A stretch of DNA of 64,000 nt from Alkanindiges illinoisensis (GTDB lineage Bacteria; Pseudomonadota; Gammaproteobacteria; Pseudomonadales; Moraxellaceae). The stretch covers positions 1-64,000 of the forward strand of contig NZ_SNTY01000036.1 in assembly GCF_004377485.1 (NCBI RefSeq), in the 5' to 3' direction. A program made the translations under genes and the position numbers. This document shows positions 55,849-64,000 of this stretch, one piece after another. Under the pieces are notes generated by a model. It was not told the origin of the DNA and ran no database searches. It worked only from the letters and a program-made list of their open reading frames with translations. Position 1 is the stretch's first letter, and each line of letters begins with the position of its first letter.

Positions 55849-56565
55849 ATGAATATTGAAGTACTTGCTGCAAAAATAGCTTTTGGTAATGTTCAACTGT
55901 GTGATTACAGTGACTGGGCAGAATCGCTACTAAATCAAGGTGTCGAGAGCGAGAATATTATGATTCTTGCTAGTTTTGGATTAGAGAAAAATATTGATAG
56001 ATATGAAATTGAAACGTGTTTTGAAAAATGTCTTTCTGAATTGAATATTCAGCTACCTGATAAGAATGAGTCTTTAAAAATTTATGCTAAATTGTGTTGC
56101 ATTGAAATATTAAAAGAAAATACGCTACCAGCAACGGCAGTTGATAATTTAAGTCGCCTAGCATTTTTAACCGAACATGAAGAACCTTTGTTTAGAATCT
56201 GGGATGCATTAAGTGAGGATATCTATTTTATTGAGAATGAAGAGCATGGTGCTATCTGGAACAGTGGACTGACTAAAGAAAATCAGAGCATCTATATTAA
56301 GGAATTCGCTGAACAGTTCTTGCAACTTTTAGAATTAAAGCTTCCTGAAAATTTCTGGCAACTCACTTACTGTGAAAGTTGTAAATATATTGGGAATTCA
56401 ATAATAAAAACTAAAACAGAATGGAGCTTATTAGCTCAGTTTAAATTGCCTAACGAGCACTTAGTACATTATGCTGCTTGTGCAAAGTGTTTAGCACCTT
56501 ATCCCTTAATAATGACAGATTTTATTGGACGTAAAAATTATCTTGAAATGCTAAAGATGGCTTAA
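55849..56565 (+). CDS. Unknown protein with two CxxC motifs, AT-rich gene
   Basis: Encodes 238 acidic residues. The N-terminal half is helical (YSDWAESLLNQGVESENIMI, CFEKCLSELNIQLPD) and the C-terminal half has CESC and CAKC pairs about 45 residues apart (TYCESCKYIG, AACAKCLAPYP), likely a zinc site. I do not recognise the family; size and acidity recall immunity-type proteins, which is a guess. Base composition is clearly lower in GC than its neighbours, suggesting transfer. No signal peptide. Confidence 0.65.
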   Translation: MNIEVLAAKIAFGNVQLCDYSDWAESLLNQGVESENIMILASFGLEKNIDRYEIETCFEKCLSELNIQLPDKNESLKIYAKLCCIEILKENTLPATAVDNLSRLAFLTEHEEPLFRIWDALSEDIYFIENEEHGAIWNSGLTKENQSIYIKEFAEQFLQLLELKLPENFWQLTYCESCKYIGNSIIKTKTEWSLLAQFKLPNEHLVHYAACAKCLAPYPLIMTDFIGRKNYLEMLKMA

Positions 56566-56675
56566 ATTGCCCATAAGGTATTAAATGATCTTTCACATAA
56601 CCATTACTGAATTCCAAAGCCAAAACAGGATAGAACTAATCAGGATTAAAAATTAAAACACAGGATATTTCACTG

Positions 56676-57077
56676 ATGTTTGAACAAACAGAAACCTTTG
56701 TTATTCAAGCTGTCAGCTGGTTACGTCTCATGGTGGAAAGCGTCGGTGCGCTCATTATTGCTTTTGGTATTTTTGCCGCGCTCTATGGATTTTTAAAAGC
56801 GTTTGCTAGCCGCCATCCTGATGGGTTTACGCCGGTTCGGCTGATCTTCGCGCGTTATCTGGCTTTAGGCCTGGAGTTCCAACTGGCTGCCGATATTTTA
56901 TCAACCGCCGTGTCACCCAGTTGGGAACAAATTGGTAAACTGGCTGCAATTGCCATTATTCGGACTGGTTTAAATTTCTTTTTAATGAAAGAAATGCAGG
57001 AAGAACGGGCTGTTGAACCCAAAAATAAACCAGAAAATATTAATTCGGTAGTTACCGAAACAAAGTTTGATGACTAG
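56676..57077 (+). CDS. DUF1622-family membrane protein
   Basis: Encodes 133 residues with three hydrophobic segments (SVGALIIAFGIFAALYGFLK, ARYLALGLEFQLAADILSTA, KLAAIAIIRTGLNFFLMKEM). VRLIFARYLALGLEFQLAAD is the DUF1622 signature. The stop TAG (57075-57077) lies exactly at the edge of the IS element: its TA is the IS target duplication and its G is the first base of the IS, so the true ancestral end may have been the same through a CTAG target. Confidence 0.85.
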   Translation: MFEQTETFVIQAVSWLRLMVESVGALIIAFGIFAALYGFLKAFASRHPDGFTPVRLIFARYLALGLEFQLAADILSTAVSPSWEQIGKLAAIAIIRTGLNFFLMKEMQEERAVEPKNKPENINSVVTETKFDD

Positions 57078-57086
57078 GGCGTGTCA

Positions 57087-57542
57087 TCAATTAAGCCATA
57101 TCATGATTGAGGCAAGGTAGATCGCTGACAGGAAGTTTTGAGCCAATTTATCATAGCGCGTAGCAATACCTCGATACTGCTTGAGCTTGGCGAAGAAGTT
57201 CTCGATCAGATGTCTTGCCTTATAAAGATGTTGGTCATAATCACGCTGATCAATCGCGTTACTTTTGGACGGCATCACGATCTGGCCATTGATCTTATGG
57301 ATTGGATCAATCACCCTATCCTTGGAATTGTAAGCTTTATCCATGAGCCAAGTCTGACTTAACGATAAGTCCAGCAGCACATCAGCACCATTTAAGTCAT
57401 GAGCCTGCCCGGCAGTGAGATAAAATCCTGTTGGGTTGCCTAAAGCATCAGTACGGGCATGAATTTTGGTACTTAAGCCACCTTTACTGCGTCCGATCGC
57501 CTGTTCTTTTTTTTCCGGCACTGTGTTGATGAGCGCGCACAA
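57087..57542 (-). CDS. IS5-family transposase, second frame (C-terminal part)
   Basis: Encodes 151 residues in the shifted frame. AIGRSKGGLSTKIHARTDAL, LLDLSLSQTWLMDKAYNSKD (second Asp) and HLIENFFAKLKQYRGIATRY (catalytic Glu) complete the DDE domain. It overlaps the first frame by 59 bp around the poly-A slip site, so the functional transposase is probably the fused product of about 248 residues. Confidence 0.9.
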   Translation of the reverse strand: MCALINTVPEKKEQAIGRSKGGLSTKIHARTDALGNPTGFYLTAGQAHDLNGADVLLDLSLSQTWLMDKAYNSKDRVIDPIHKINGQIVMPSKSNAIDQRDYDQHLYKARHLIENFFAKLKQYRGIATRYDKLAQNFLSAIYLASIMIWLN

Positions 57543-57834
57543 TGGTTGAGTCTAGCATGGCATATTCATTGTCACTTTCATGTGATAGCACTTCAAAAAC
57601 TCTCTGCCATACGCCTGCTTTAGCCCAACGGCTAAAGCGAGTGTGCACGACTCTAAAATCACCAAAGCGTTCTGGTAAGTCTCGCCACGGAATACCTGAA
57701 CGATACCGATACAATACTGCTTCAACAAATAGCCTGTTGTCTTTGGCAGTTACTCCAACAGTACTCGCTCGTCCGGGTAACAGATCCTTAATCTGTTCCC
57801 ACTGATCATCTCTTAATGCATAGCGTTTAGTCAT
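57484..57834 (-). CDS. IS5-family transposase, first frame (N-terminal part)
   Basis: Encodes 116 residues. MTKRYALRDDQWEQIKDLLP is the DUF4096-type N-terminus of IS5/IS427 transposases, then YRYRSGIPWRDLPERFGDFR and RRxFxRW-like sequence. The first catalytic Asp is in YAMLDSTIVRAHQHSAG. It ends just after the slippery run of A residues, where a programmed frameshift would fuse it to the second frame. Confidence 0.9.
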   Translation of the reverse strand: MTKRYALRDDQWEQIKDLLPGRASTVGVTAKDNRLFVEAVLYRYRSGIPWRDLPERFGDFRVVHTRFSRWAKAGVWQRVFEVLSHESDNEYAMLDSTIVRAHQHSAGKKRTGDRTQ

Positions 57835-57864
57835 GAAAAAATAATGAGGACAGGTTAGATTTTC

Positions 57865-59019
57865 TCAAGCTAATTGATGACAGACCCTAGCTAAAGCACT
57901 AATTAACTGAGAAATGTGCTCATCCGTATGCGCTGCACTTAAGGTAATTCTTAACCGTGATGTTCCACGTGGAACAGTCGGCGGGCGAATTGCACTCACC
58001 AAGATGCCTTGCTCCAGCAATTTTGCTGACAATGCCAAGGTGTCCTCAGCATTCCCCACAATAATCGGCTGAATGGCGGACTGACTCGGCAGTAGTTGCC
58101 AGCCTTGCCCCATTAAAGCGCTACGCAAGCGGCCAATATGTTGCTGTAATTTTAATTGTCGCCACGGTTCCTTCGCAATTACATCCAGTGCGGCCAGTGT
58201 TGCTGCCGCAATCAGTGGCGGTGTAGCGGTGGTATATACAAACGTGCGTGCCCGGCTTTTTAAATAGTTAATCAGTAATTCCGAACCAGCCACAAATGCG
58301 CCAAAAGTTCCAATGGCCTTGCCCAGCGTGCCCATGTATATATCAACCTTGGGCAAAGGCTGAGTGCGCAAGCCAAAGCCATGCGCATCGTCAATCATAA
58401 GTGCCGCCTGATGCTGTTCGGCGGTTTTTATCAGATCATGTAATGGTGCTTCGGTACCATCCATACTAAATATTTGATCAGTAACGATTAATTTTTGTGC
58501 GCTAGAATCCTGATTTAACCATGCATTAAGCTGATTAATATCCAGATGCGGATAGCGTCTTAACTTGGCACAAGACAAGCGTCCGCCATCTAAAAGAGAA
58601 GCGTGATTTAAACGATCCTGATAAATAATACCGTCTTTGCTATCGGACAGATTACCCATCAAAGCATCAATTACGCCCATATTGGCCATATAACCGGTTG
58701 AAAACAGCATGGCTTTGGGATAACCCGTGATTTGTGCAAGGCGTTGTTCAAGCTGCTCGTGAATCGTATGATGTCCCGTGACCAGATGCGCAGCCCCTGC
58801 GCCAATGCCATGCTGTTTTAAATAATCAACAGTTGCTGCGGTAATAGCTTGATGACTGACCAGCCCCAAATAGTCATTACTGGAAAAGTTAATCAGGGTT
58901 TTGCCGTGGCGTTGCACCAGCGGTGTCACCCCTTGATCAATCACTTGCGTGTGACGGTCTAAATATTGCTGTTGCAGGTCAGCATATTTTTGTGCCAGCT
59001 TAAACTGTTCAAGGCTCAT
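57865..59019 (-). CDS. bioF: 8-amino-7-oxononanoate synthase (C-terminus altered by IS)
   Basis: PLP enzyme that condenses pimeloyl thioester with alanine in biotin synthesis. Encodes 384 residues: NFSSNDYLGLVSHQAI, the SFSTGYMANMG-like LFSTGYMANMG loop, DDAHGFGLR and the PLP lysine in YMGTLGKAIGTFGAFVAGS. The last six residues (VCHQLA) and the UGA stop are encoded by the end of the IS element. Without the IS the frame would run on LASHQTLFR to a TAA inside the DUF1622 gene. A parS site is embedded near the 3' end. It starts 20 bp after bioB. Confidence 0.95.
   Translation of the reverse strand: MSLEQFKLAQKYADLQQQYLDRHTQVIDQGVTPLVQRHGKTLINFSSNDYLGLVSHQAITAATVDYLKQHGIGAGAAHLVTGHHTIHEQLEQRLAQITGYPKAMLFSTGYMANMGVIDALMGNLSDSKDGIIYQDRLNHASLLDGGRLSCAKLRRYPHLDINQLNAWLNQDSSAQKLIVTDQIFSMDGTEAPLHDLIKTAEQHQAALMIDDAHGFGLRTQPLPKVDIYMGTLGKAIGTFGAFVAGSELLINYLKSRARTFVYTTATPPLIAAATLAALDVIAKEPWRQLKLQQHIGRLRSALMGQGWQLLPSQSAIQPIIVGNAEDTLALSAKLLEQGILVSAIRPPTVPRGTSRLRITLSAAHTDEHISQLISALARVCHQLA
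57961..57976. promoter_or_regulatory. parS site 6 (inside bioF)
   Basis: A perfect TGTTCCACGTGGAACA palindrome in the 3' part of bioF (residues TVPRGTS), about 41 kb from oriC. Confidence 0.8.
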
Positions 59020-59039
59020 GCTAGAAAATCAGGCCGCCC

Positions 59040-60026
59040 TTAGGCACTCATCGCATTGATTGCATTAGCCTTAACATCCAGCTTGGCTTTTTCTTTGCTA
59101 ATGCCCAGTTGTGCAAACAAAATTGCATCACGGCTTTCACCTGCATTGGGAGTGGTCAACAATTGCTCGCCAGAAAAAAACGAATTGGCACCAGCCTGAA
59201 AACATAGCGCCTGCTCAGCATCGGTGAGGCTTTCACGACCTGCAGACAGGCGAATATAACTGGTGGGCATCAGGATACGGGCAGTGGCAATGGTTCTAAC
59301 CCATTCAATCACACTGACCTTGGGGGCGTCTGCAAGGGGAGTACCTGCAATCGGCACCAGCATATTGATGGGTACTGACTGGGGATGAATGGGCTGGGTC
59401 GCCAGTTCATGCAATAAGCTGATGCGATCAGCTTGCTGCTCACCTAAGCCTAAAATGCCGCCGCTACACACTTTCATGCCACTGTTGCGCACATGCTCTA
59501 AAGTTTGCAGGCGGTCATCAAAGCTGCGGGTGGTGATCACATTACTGTAGTGCTGGCGTGAGGTATCCAGATTGTGGTTGTAGTAGTCCAGGCCTGCATC
59601 GGCTAAGCGTTCAGCCTGGGATGACGTAAGCATACCTAAAGTCATGCAGGTTTCCAGCCCCATGCCTTTGACTTCACGTACCAGCTCCAGCACATAGGGC
59701 ATGTCGCGTTCATGCGGATTACGCCACGCGGCACCCATGCAAAAGCGTGATGAGCCACTGTCTTTGGCCGCCTGTGCTGCTTTTAGCACTTCATCAATTT
59801 GCAGTTTCTTTTGCGGGGTGAGTGGGGTGTCATAGCTATTGGATTGTGAACAGTAGCCACAGTCTTCAGGGCAGGCGCCGGTCTTGATCGACAATAAGGT
59901 ACTGACTTGTACGGTGTTGGGATCAAAATGCTGGCGGTGCACAGTCTGGGCAGTAAACAGCAGGTCATTAAAGGGCTGCTCATAAATCTGCGCCACTTCA
60001 GCTCGTGTCCAGTCTGTGCGTTGCAT
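59040..60026 (-). CDS. bioB: Biotin synthase
   Basis: Radical SAM enzyme that inserts sulfur into dethiobiotin. Encodes 328 residues. The radical-SAM cluster ligands are C52, C56 and C59 ([11 protein letters not shown]). [40 protein letters not shown] and [20 protein letters not shown] are conserved substrate and cluster-II blocks. It lies between the SCP2 gene (6 bp) and bioF (20 bp) in one operon; no BirA box was recognised. Confidence 0.97.
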   Translation of the reverse strand: MQRTDWTRAEVAQIYEQPFNDLLFTAQTVHRQHFDPNTVQVSTLLSIKTGACPEDCGYCSQSNSYDTPLTPQKKLQIDEVLKAAQAAKDSGSSRFCMGAAWRNPHERDMPYVLELVREVKGMGLETCMTLGMLTSSQAERLADAGLDYYNHNLDTSRQHYSNVITTRSFDDRLQTLEHVRNSGMKVCSGGILGLGEQQADRISLLHELATQPIHPQSVPINMLVPIAGTPLADAPKVSVIEWVRTIATARILMPTSYIRLSAGRESLTDAEQALCFQAGANSFFSGEQLLTTPNAGESRDAILFAQLGISKEKAKLDVKANAINAMSA

Positions 60027-60032
60027 GAAAAC

Positions 60033-60521
60033 TTATCCTTTTAAAGCGGCTTTCTTGTCCATGATAAAACGCTGTGCCTGCTTGATTTTTTTCAGCACAG
60101 GTTTTGGAATGTTGGGGGCAATCAGCTTGGCCGCCTGGTTAAACCACATCAGCAAGGAAAAATCACCTTCCATCTGGATTTTGCCAGACTGCATGCCGGT
60201 CATGAATACGGTTGGATCACCTTTTAGCAGGGTTTGTACTGCAAACAGGCTATCCTCAAAACGTAAGGTAAAATCCGGCTTGGCTGCTGTGCCTGATGCC
60301 ATTTTGACGTGTTCATCCTGAATAATAAAATGGCGAGAAATACCATTTTTGCTTTCCAGCTGTAAAGTGAAGTTACGGCCATGCAGCAGTTCAATAAACT
60401 TGGGGCTGGTTTTGGACAGTTGCTGCATGCGCAGGCCCAAAGCCACCAGCAACAGGTCAAACGGATCGGTGCTGACATTAATCAGGGGTAAGTTGATAAC
60501 AGGAAGCGATGATAGATTCAT
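60033..60521 (-). CDS. SCP2 sterol-carrier-domain protein
   Basis: Encodes 162 residues with an SCP2-type lipid-binding fold: KFIELLHGRNFTLQLESKNG, FTLRFEDSLFAVQTLLKGDP and MTGMQSGKIQMEGDFSLLMW. No signal peptide or membrane helix. Bacterial members have no settled role. It starts the operon with bioB and bioF, which hints at a link to acyl or lipid intermediates; this is inference. Confidence 0.85.
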   Translation of the reverse strand: MNLSSLPVINLPLINVSTDPFDLLLVALGLRMQQLSKTSPKFIELLHGRNFTLQLESKNGISRHFIIQDEHVKMASGTAAKPDFTLRFEDSLFAVQTLLKGDPTVFMTGMQSGKIQMEGDFSLLMWFNQAAKLIAPNIPKPVLKKIKQAQRFIMDKKAALKG

Positions 60522-60756
60522 GATTTAACTCTTGATTTTAAATTCTGGCAAATAGCTGATAATCACTATGGCTTGCATGCTAGCGCCTGTGGCTAGCCTT
60601 TGCAATGAATTGACAAGTCAAAAATGAAGCAAGCCCAGTGAATCAGCAGGGTGCTTTATCATGCTATCAAGCAAACGCGCAGGCTAGGTGATAAGTTTTT
60701 CATTTATGTTGTTTTTTTTAAGTCTATTTTTAATATTTCTTTCAAAATAACTGGTT

Positions 60757-60800
60757 CATGCGGGCTTAACAGAGTCATTGGCCACAGTTAAGCCCGCATG
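60757..60800 (-). terminator. Hairpin downstream of the small membrane protein gene
   Basis: CATGCGGGCTTAAC and GTTAAGCCCGCATG form a perfect 14-bp stem with a 16-base loop, 8 bp past the stop codon. There is no strong T-run directly after the stem on the minus strand. Confidence 0.6.
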
Positions 60801-60807
60801 ATTGATC

Positions 60808-61137
60808 TTAGTGACCTGACAAAGAGCCAAGGTCATCATCATACACTGGCGTATGTTCAATGCAGCGTTGCTGGGTTACTACAGGCTGCTCATTGGTCGC
60901 AGCAAGCCAGGTGGCCAGCAAGGCCAATGCAGCACCTACGCCTGTCATATAACCCTGAAAATCGGTAAAACTGAACAGGTACTGGCTGCACACCCGGATA
61001 ATTTCCAGGAAACACCAGAACAGCATTCCTGCCAGCATGAAGCCCAGCCAGCGGCGATACGGAGAAAAGAATATGATGATCATGCCCAAGGCCACCAGAC
61101 CACCACCAATCATTGTGCTCATTTCACCATTTAACAT
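60808..61137 (-). CDS. Small membrane protein of unknown function
   Basis: Encodes 109 residues with three hydrophobic segments (MIGGGLVALGMIIIFFSP, WLGFMLAGMLFWCFLEII, MTGVGAALALLATWLAA) and a polar acidic tail (VYDDDLGSLSGH). A GAGGGTTC ribosome-binding region precedes the start. I do not recognise the family. Confidence 0.65.
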   Translation of the reverse strand: MLNGEMSTMIGGGLVALGMIIIFFSPYRRWLGFMLAGMLFWCFLEIIRVCSQYLFSFTDFQGYMTGVGAALALLATWLAATNEQPVVTQQRCIEHTPVYDDDLGSLSGH

Positions 61138-61761
61138 GATGAACCCTCCTGTACGGGTGTGCGGGACACCGTAATCTAAGTTATTGCACTATTGTGCAGC
61201 ATGACATCACCACCAGACCCCATGTTGTGCTGCAACGATGCGTTTTCAGGTTTTGTTTATCTGTTTTTAAGTAGCGTCAATTTAATTAGCAGCTATTTTT
61301 TCAGTAACTCACCCTCATGACGTGGCAGGTTTTCCAGCGAATTATCATCTAGTAATACGAGGTGCCCGTTAAGGCAAAATGCCGGTAAAACCAGAAATGC
61401 TGCGTCATGGCGCTATTATGCGTAACTGCATCAATTTGAAAAGAGGTTAAAATGCCTGTTGCGTCATGGAGTGACGCGTAGGCTAAATGTCATTACATTT
61501 TTGCAGACTGCAAAGCTTAAAAAAGCACTTATGTAACTGGATTTGCCTGTCATTACATTCACTGACCAGCAAAAAATCGGCAAAATATTTTTTTTAAGGG
61601 TGAAGCAGTCATTTGATTATTTTATTAGCAATGAGCACGTTACGCGATTTATGACAAAATATTAAAATGGATTGTAACCGTTCTGAAACCAATAAAAATA
61701 TTGTGTAAAAAATAATCAGTTTCAGAACGTAAAAACCTTATAGTCTATGTAGATTAAAGGT
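61138..61761. other. Long gene-free interval between the small membrane protein gene and serB
   Basis: 624 bp with no credible frame. Two pairs of direct repeats, each about 60 bp apart, stand out: TGCGTCATGG at 61401 and 61460, and TGTCATTACATT at 61488 and 61548. The rest is AT-rich (61560-61700). It may carry an unrecognised RNA or regulatory region. Confidence 0.4.
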
Positions 61762-62976
61762 TTACAAATCTTTATCACGCACCCCAAGCAGATATAATAT
61801 TCCGTCCAGACCCACGCTGGAGATGGCCTGACGTGCATTTTCACGCACTAAGGGCTTGGCGCGAAATGCCACCCCCAGTCCAGCAATGGACAGCATGGGT
61901 AGGTCATTGGCACCATCTCCCACGGCAATCACCTGTTGCAGGCTGATGCCATGCTTTTCGGCCAGTTCACGCAGTAATTCAGCCTTGCGGTTGCCATCCA
62001 CCACCTGTCCAATTACTTCACCGGTGACAATACCATCTACCACATCCAGCTGGTTGGCATACACTTCATCAATGCCCAGCTTGCGCTGTAACATCTCAGC
62101 AAAATACTGAAAACCACCTGATAAAATCGCTGTGCGATAGCCCAGTGCCTTAAGCGTGGCAATCAGCCGTTCGGTGCCTTCAGTGATGGTCAGGCGTGCA
62201 GCAATTTTTTCCAGCACTTGGGTGTCCAGCCCTTTGAGCAGTGCCACCCGGGCGGCAAAACTTTGCTTAAAGTCCAGCTCACCGGACATCGCACGTTCGG
62301 TAATTTCAGCAACCTGCGGGCCAACCCCTGCTTCCAGCGCCAGCTCATCAATGACTTCCTGCTCAATTAAGGTTGAATCCATGTCAAAGCACACCAGACG
62401 GCGGTTGCGGCGATAGGCATTGTCTTCCTGTACCGCAATATCAATCGACAGGTTAGTGCTCAGTTTTAGGCAATCGGCACGTAGCGCCTGTGCATCCAGT
62501 AGCTGGCCGCTTAAGCCAAATTCCACACAGGCCTTGCGATGTTGCTCAGTGTCACTGTCATCCATGCCCAGACGGCCAGACAGGCGGGTGACGGTTTCAA
62601 TATTAAAGCCATGCTGCGAAATAATTTGCGTAACGGCCTGCAAATGTGCCGCGGTCAATTCACGTGATAGCACTGTCACAATGTATTTGGTTCTGCCGCC
62701 TTCTTTAACCCAGTGCTGGTATTCCTCAAAACTAATGGGTTTAAAGTACAGGGTCAGGCCAATCTCATGCGCCAGCAGCAGCATATCTTTCATGGCGAGT
62801 GCCGCCTGAGTGGGCTGATCACTGGCCACCACAATGCCTAGGGTGAGCTGATTGTGGATGACTGCCTGGCCAACATCTAAAATATCCAGTTGATGGGTGG
62901 TCAACACCTGCATCATTCGGTTAAATTGATTGGGTTGATCAGGGCCTAAAAAAGAGATAAGAATTATTTCACGCAT
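61762..62976 (-). CDS. serB: Phosphoserine phosphatase
   Basis: Last step of serine synthesis. Encodes 404 residues. Two ACT-like regions fill the N-terminal half (MREIILISFLGPDQPNQFNR; TKYIVTVLSRELTAAHLQAV). The HAD domain starts with CFDMDSTLIEQEVIDELA (nucleophile Asp in DMDST) and ends with VIAVGDGANDLPMLSIAGLG. Regulation by serine through the ACT domains is likely. It is divergent from an Smp-like gene, as serB is from smp/ytjB in E. coli. Confidence 0.96.
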   Translation of the reverse strand: MREIILISFLGPDQPNQFNRMMQVLTTHQLDILDVGQAVIHNQLTLGIVVASDQPTQAALAMKDMLLLAHEIGLTLYFKPISFEEYQHWVKEGGRTKYIVTVLSRELTAAHLQAVTQIISQHGFNIETVTRLSGRLGMDDSDTEQHRKACVEFGLSGQLLDAQALRADCLKLSTNLSIDIAVQEDNAYRRNRRLVCFDMDSTLIEQEVIDELALEAGVGPQVAEITERAMSGELDFKQSFAARVALLKGLDTQVLEKIAARLTITEGTERLIATLKALGYRTAILSGGFQYFAEMLQRKLGIDEVYANQLDVVDGIVTGEVIGQVVDGNRKAELLRELAEKHGISLQQVIAVGDGANDLPMLSIAGLGVAFRAKPLVRENARQAISSVGLDGILYLLGVRDKDL

Positions 62977-63063
62977 TAATCGTCTCAGGCTTGAGAAGCA
63001 AGTCGTGTAGAATCATAATCTATTTGTCATCTATTTGCCTGTTTACACATTAGGAACTTTCAC

Positions 63064-64000
63064 TTGAACGCGCCTCGCCAAGGGCTGTATGCCAGCCTGC
63101 TGATTATTAGTTTTGCCGTGCATGTCATCCTGATGGTGCATACAACCAACCACCAGCTGGGTCATACACGCGCCATTCAGGGTGATTTAATGACACGACA
63201 GCTGGCTGATGACAGCCTTGCCATGCTGGCACCAGTGGACACGGTGTCGCTGGCATTAATGGCCAATCGCTACACCAGCCGTCCTGATGTAGCATCCCTA
63301 AAAATCATGGCAGCAGATGGCCGGGTGCTCACCAGCAGTGGCAATGCGCCCACACGGTCAGGTGAGGTCTTTAAAAAGAAAGTCTTGCTGGATCAAAAAG
63401 CCATTGGGCAAATTGAACTCACGCTAATTCAGCCCAGCATTGGTGAAATGATCCGTACCCAGTGGCTGCCAATACTGCTGTCATTAATCACGCATCTGTT
63501 ACTGTGGCTATTATATCGCGTGGTGGCGCGTCCAACCCGGCGCGAATATCTGGCGACACTGGCACGTGAGCAGCAATTGCAGGAACAACTGCTGGCCTTG
63601 AAACTGCATGCGGAACAGGCGCAGAAAAATGCAGTGATGGCACGGGCAATGGCTAATCCTGCGGAAATCCCGAAACCTGTTCAAGCCAGTTCTAATAATG
63701 ATGGCTCAACGACAGAAACACAGGACAATGCCTTTATCCTGCGGATTGGTTTTGTTGACCCCAAGCAATTGCTGGGCACTTTAAGTCCTGGCCTGGCGCG
63801 TCCGTATTTTAGTTTGTGCCAGACCTTGCTGGAGCAGGCAATCCAGCAAAACCGCCAGCATTTTGAAGGACTGGATGGTCAATCCGGCAAGCCCGTAGAC
63901 TGCAAAATTGTGCAGCCATTTGGCGAAAGCGGCGCGATTGTGAGTGCATCAGGCAACCATCCGCAAAGTGCGCTGTTTTTGGCGCAATTGGCGCAGTTAT
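63064..64000 (+). CDS. Smp/YtjB-like membrane protein, partial (runs off the window)
   Basis: An open frame of 312 codons with no stop before the window ends. The start is probably TTG at 63064, with AGGAA eight bases upstream and no suitable ATG before residue 24. A first membrane helix (LYASLLIISFAVHVILMV), an extracytoplasmic part with VASLKIMAADGRVLTSSGNA, and a second helix (WLPILLSLITHLLLWLLYRV) match the SMP_2/YtjB pattern, followed by a Gln/Glu/Ala-rich cytoplasmic part. The divergent position next to serB supports this. It is longer than E. coli Smp, so an extra C-terminal domain is likely. Confidence 0.7.
   Translation, partial: MNAPRQGLYASLLIISFAVHVILMVHTTNHQLGHTRAIQGDLMTRQLADDSLAMLAPVDTVSLALMANRYTSRPDVASLKIMAADGRVLTSSGNAPTRSGEVFKKKVLLDQKAIGQIELTLIQPSIGEMIRTQWLPILLSLITHLLLWLLYRVVARPTRREYLATLAREQQLQEQLLALKLHAEQAQKNAVMARAMANPAEIPKPVQASSNNDGSTTETQDNAFILRIGFVDPKQLLGTLSPGLARPYFSLCQTLLEQAIQQNRQHFEGLDGQSGKPVDCKIVQPFGESGAIVSASGNHPQSALFLAQLAQL

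Larger units (their letters stand above)
57077..57887 (-). mobile_element. IS5-family insertion sequence (IS427-group type)
   Basis: An 811-bp element. Terminal inverted repeats GGGCGTGTCATCAATTA (left, from 57077) and GGGTCTGTCATCAATTA (right, inward from 57887) match in 15 of 17 positions. It is flanked by TA on both sides (or CTAG if the terminal base is counted as target). Two overlapping transposase frames with an A-rich slippery site are typical of the group. It appears intact and is inserted between the convergent ends of the DUF1622 gene and bioF. Confidence 0.9.

Overview
The window looks like the chromosomal replication-origin region of a gammaproteobacterium of the family Moraxellaceae, close to but probably outside Acinetobacter. 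The evidence is the gene order gyrB-recF-dnaN-dnaA / oriC / rpmH-rnpA-yidD-yidC-mnmE, tyrS and anmK nearby, AdeT-like proteins, and the general protein similarity. The assignment rests on recalled families, not on a database search. GC content is moderate (mid 40s % by eye), with AT-rich islands.

Layout. 1-650: rRNA-type promoters on the minus strand, pointing out of the window, and a REP-like hairpin. 651-10165: tyrS, anmK, a small membrane protein, a metal-dependent hydrolase-family gene broken by an in-frame UGA, erpA, two tandem AdeT-like periplasmic proteins, an ABC-F ATPase and a frameshifted cinA/pncC-type gene. 10351-16715: gyrB, recF, dnaN and dnaA on the minus strand. About 16920-17345: oriC, with five perfect DnaA boxes. 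17539-21615: rpmH, rnpA, yidD, yidC and mnmE on the plus strand.

21598-29386 is the most interesting region. It is a compact island of about 7.8 kb inserted exactly at the 3' end of mnmE, bounded by 18-bp near-identical att repeats. It encodes a P4-type integrase, an AlpA-like regulator, a CHC2 zinc-finger primase, a TOPRIM/DUF927-type helicase-primase, a TubC_N-like protein and a small terminase subunit, and has no capsid, portal or tail genes. This is the layout of a phage satellite (PICI-like/P4-like). It carries a 12-copy GTGGGACA iteron cluster (candidate replication origin), a shared operator motif before int and alpA, and a candidate C4-like antisense RNA with two hairpins showing the same CGCCAA loop.

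29511-56565: ordinary chromosome. It holds envelope and stress genes (DUF4142, GlsB/YeaQ, DUF4349, EF-hand, MltB-type transglycosylase, LprI family, YceI), a purine permease, mpl, purE-purK, a GFA-family remnant, dnaK-grpE, psd, dtd, transporters and regulators. An AT-rich block of repeated TTTRAATTYAAA palindromes with two DnaA boxes lies before a nucleotidyltransferase gene at 39292. 56676-60521: a DUF1622 gene, an IS5-family element inserted between it and bioF, then bioF, bioB and an SCP2-domain gene. 60808-64000: a small membrane protein, serB, and the start of a divergent Smp-like membrane protein that runs off the window.

Themes. Six parS-like sites (TGTTCCACGTGGAACA type) flank oriC, three of them inside coding sequence. 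Three genes (a PF10118-type hydrolase, a GFA-family gene and a CocE-type hydrolase) are each interrupted by a single in-frame UGA with an intact, recognisable continuation, and a fourth (cinA-type) by one missing T. UGA is nevertheless a normal stop here (erpA, gyrB).
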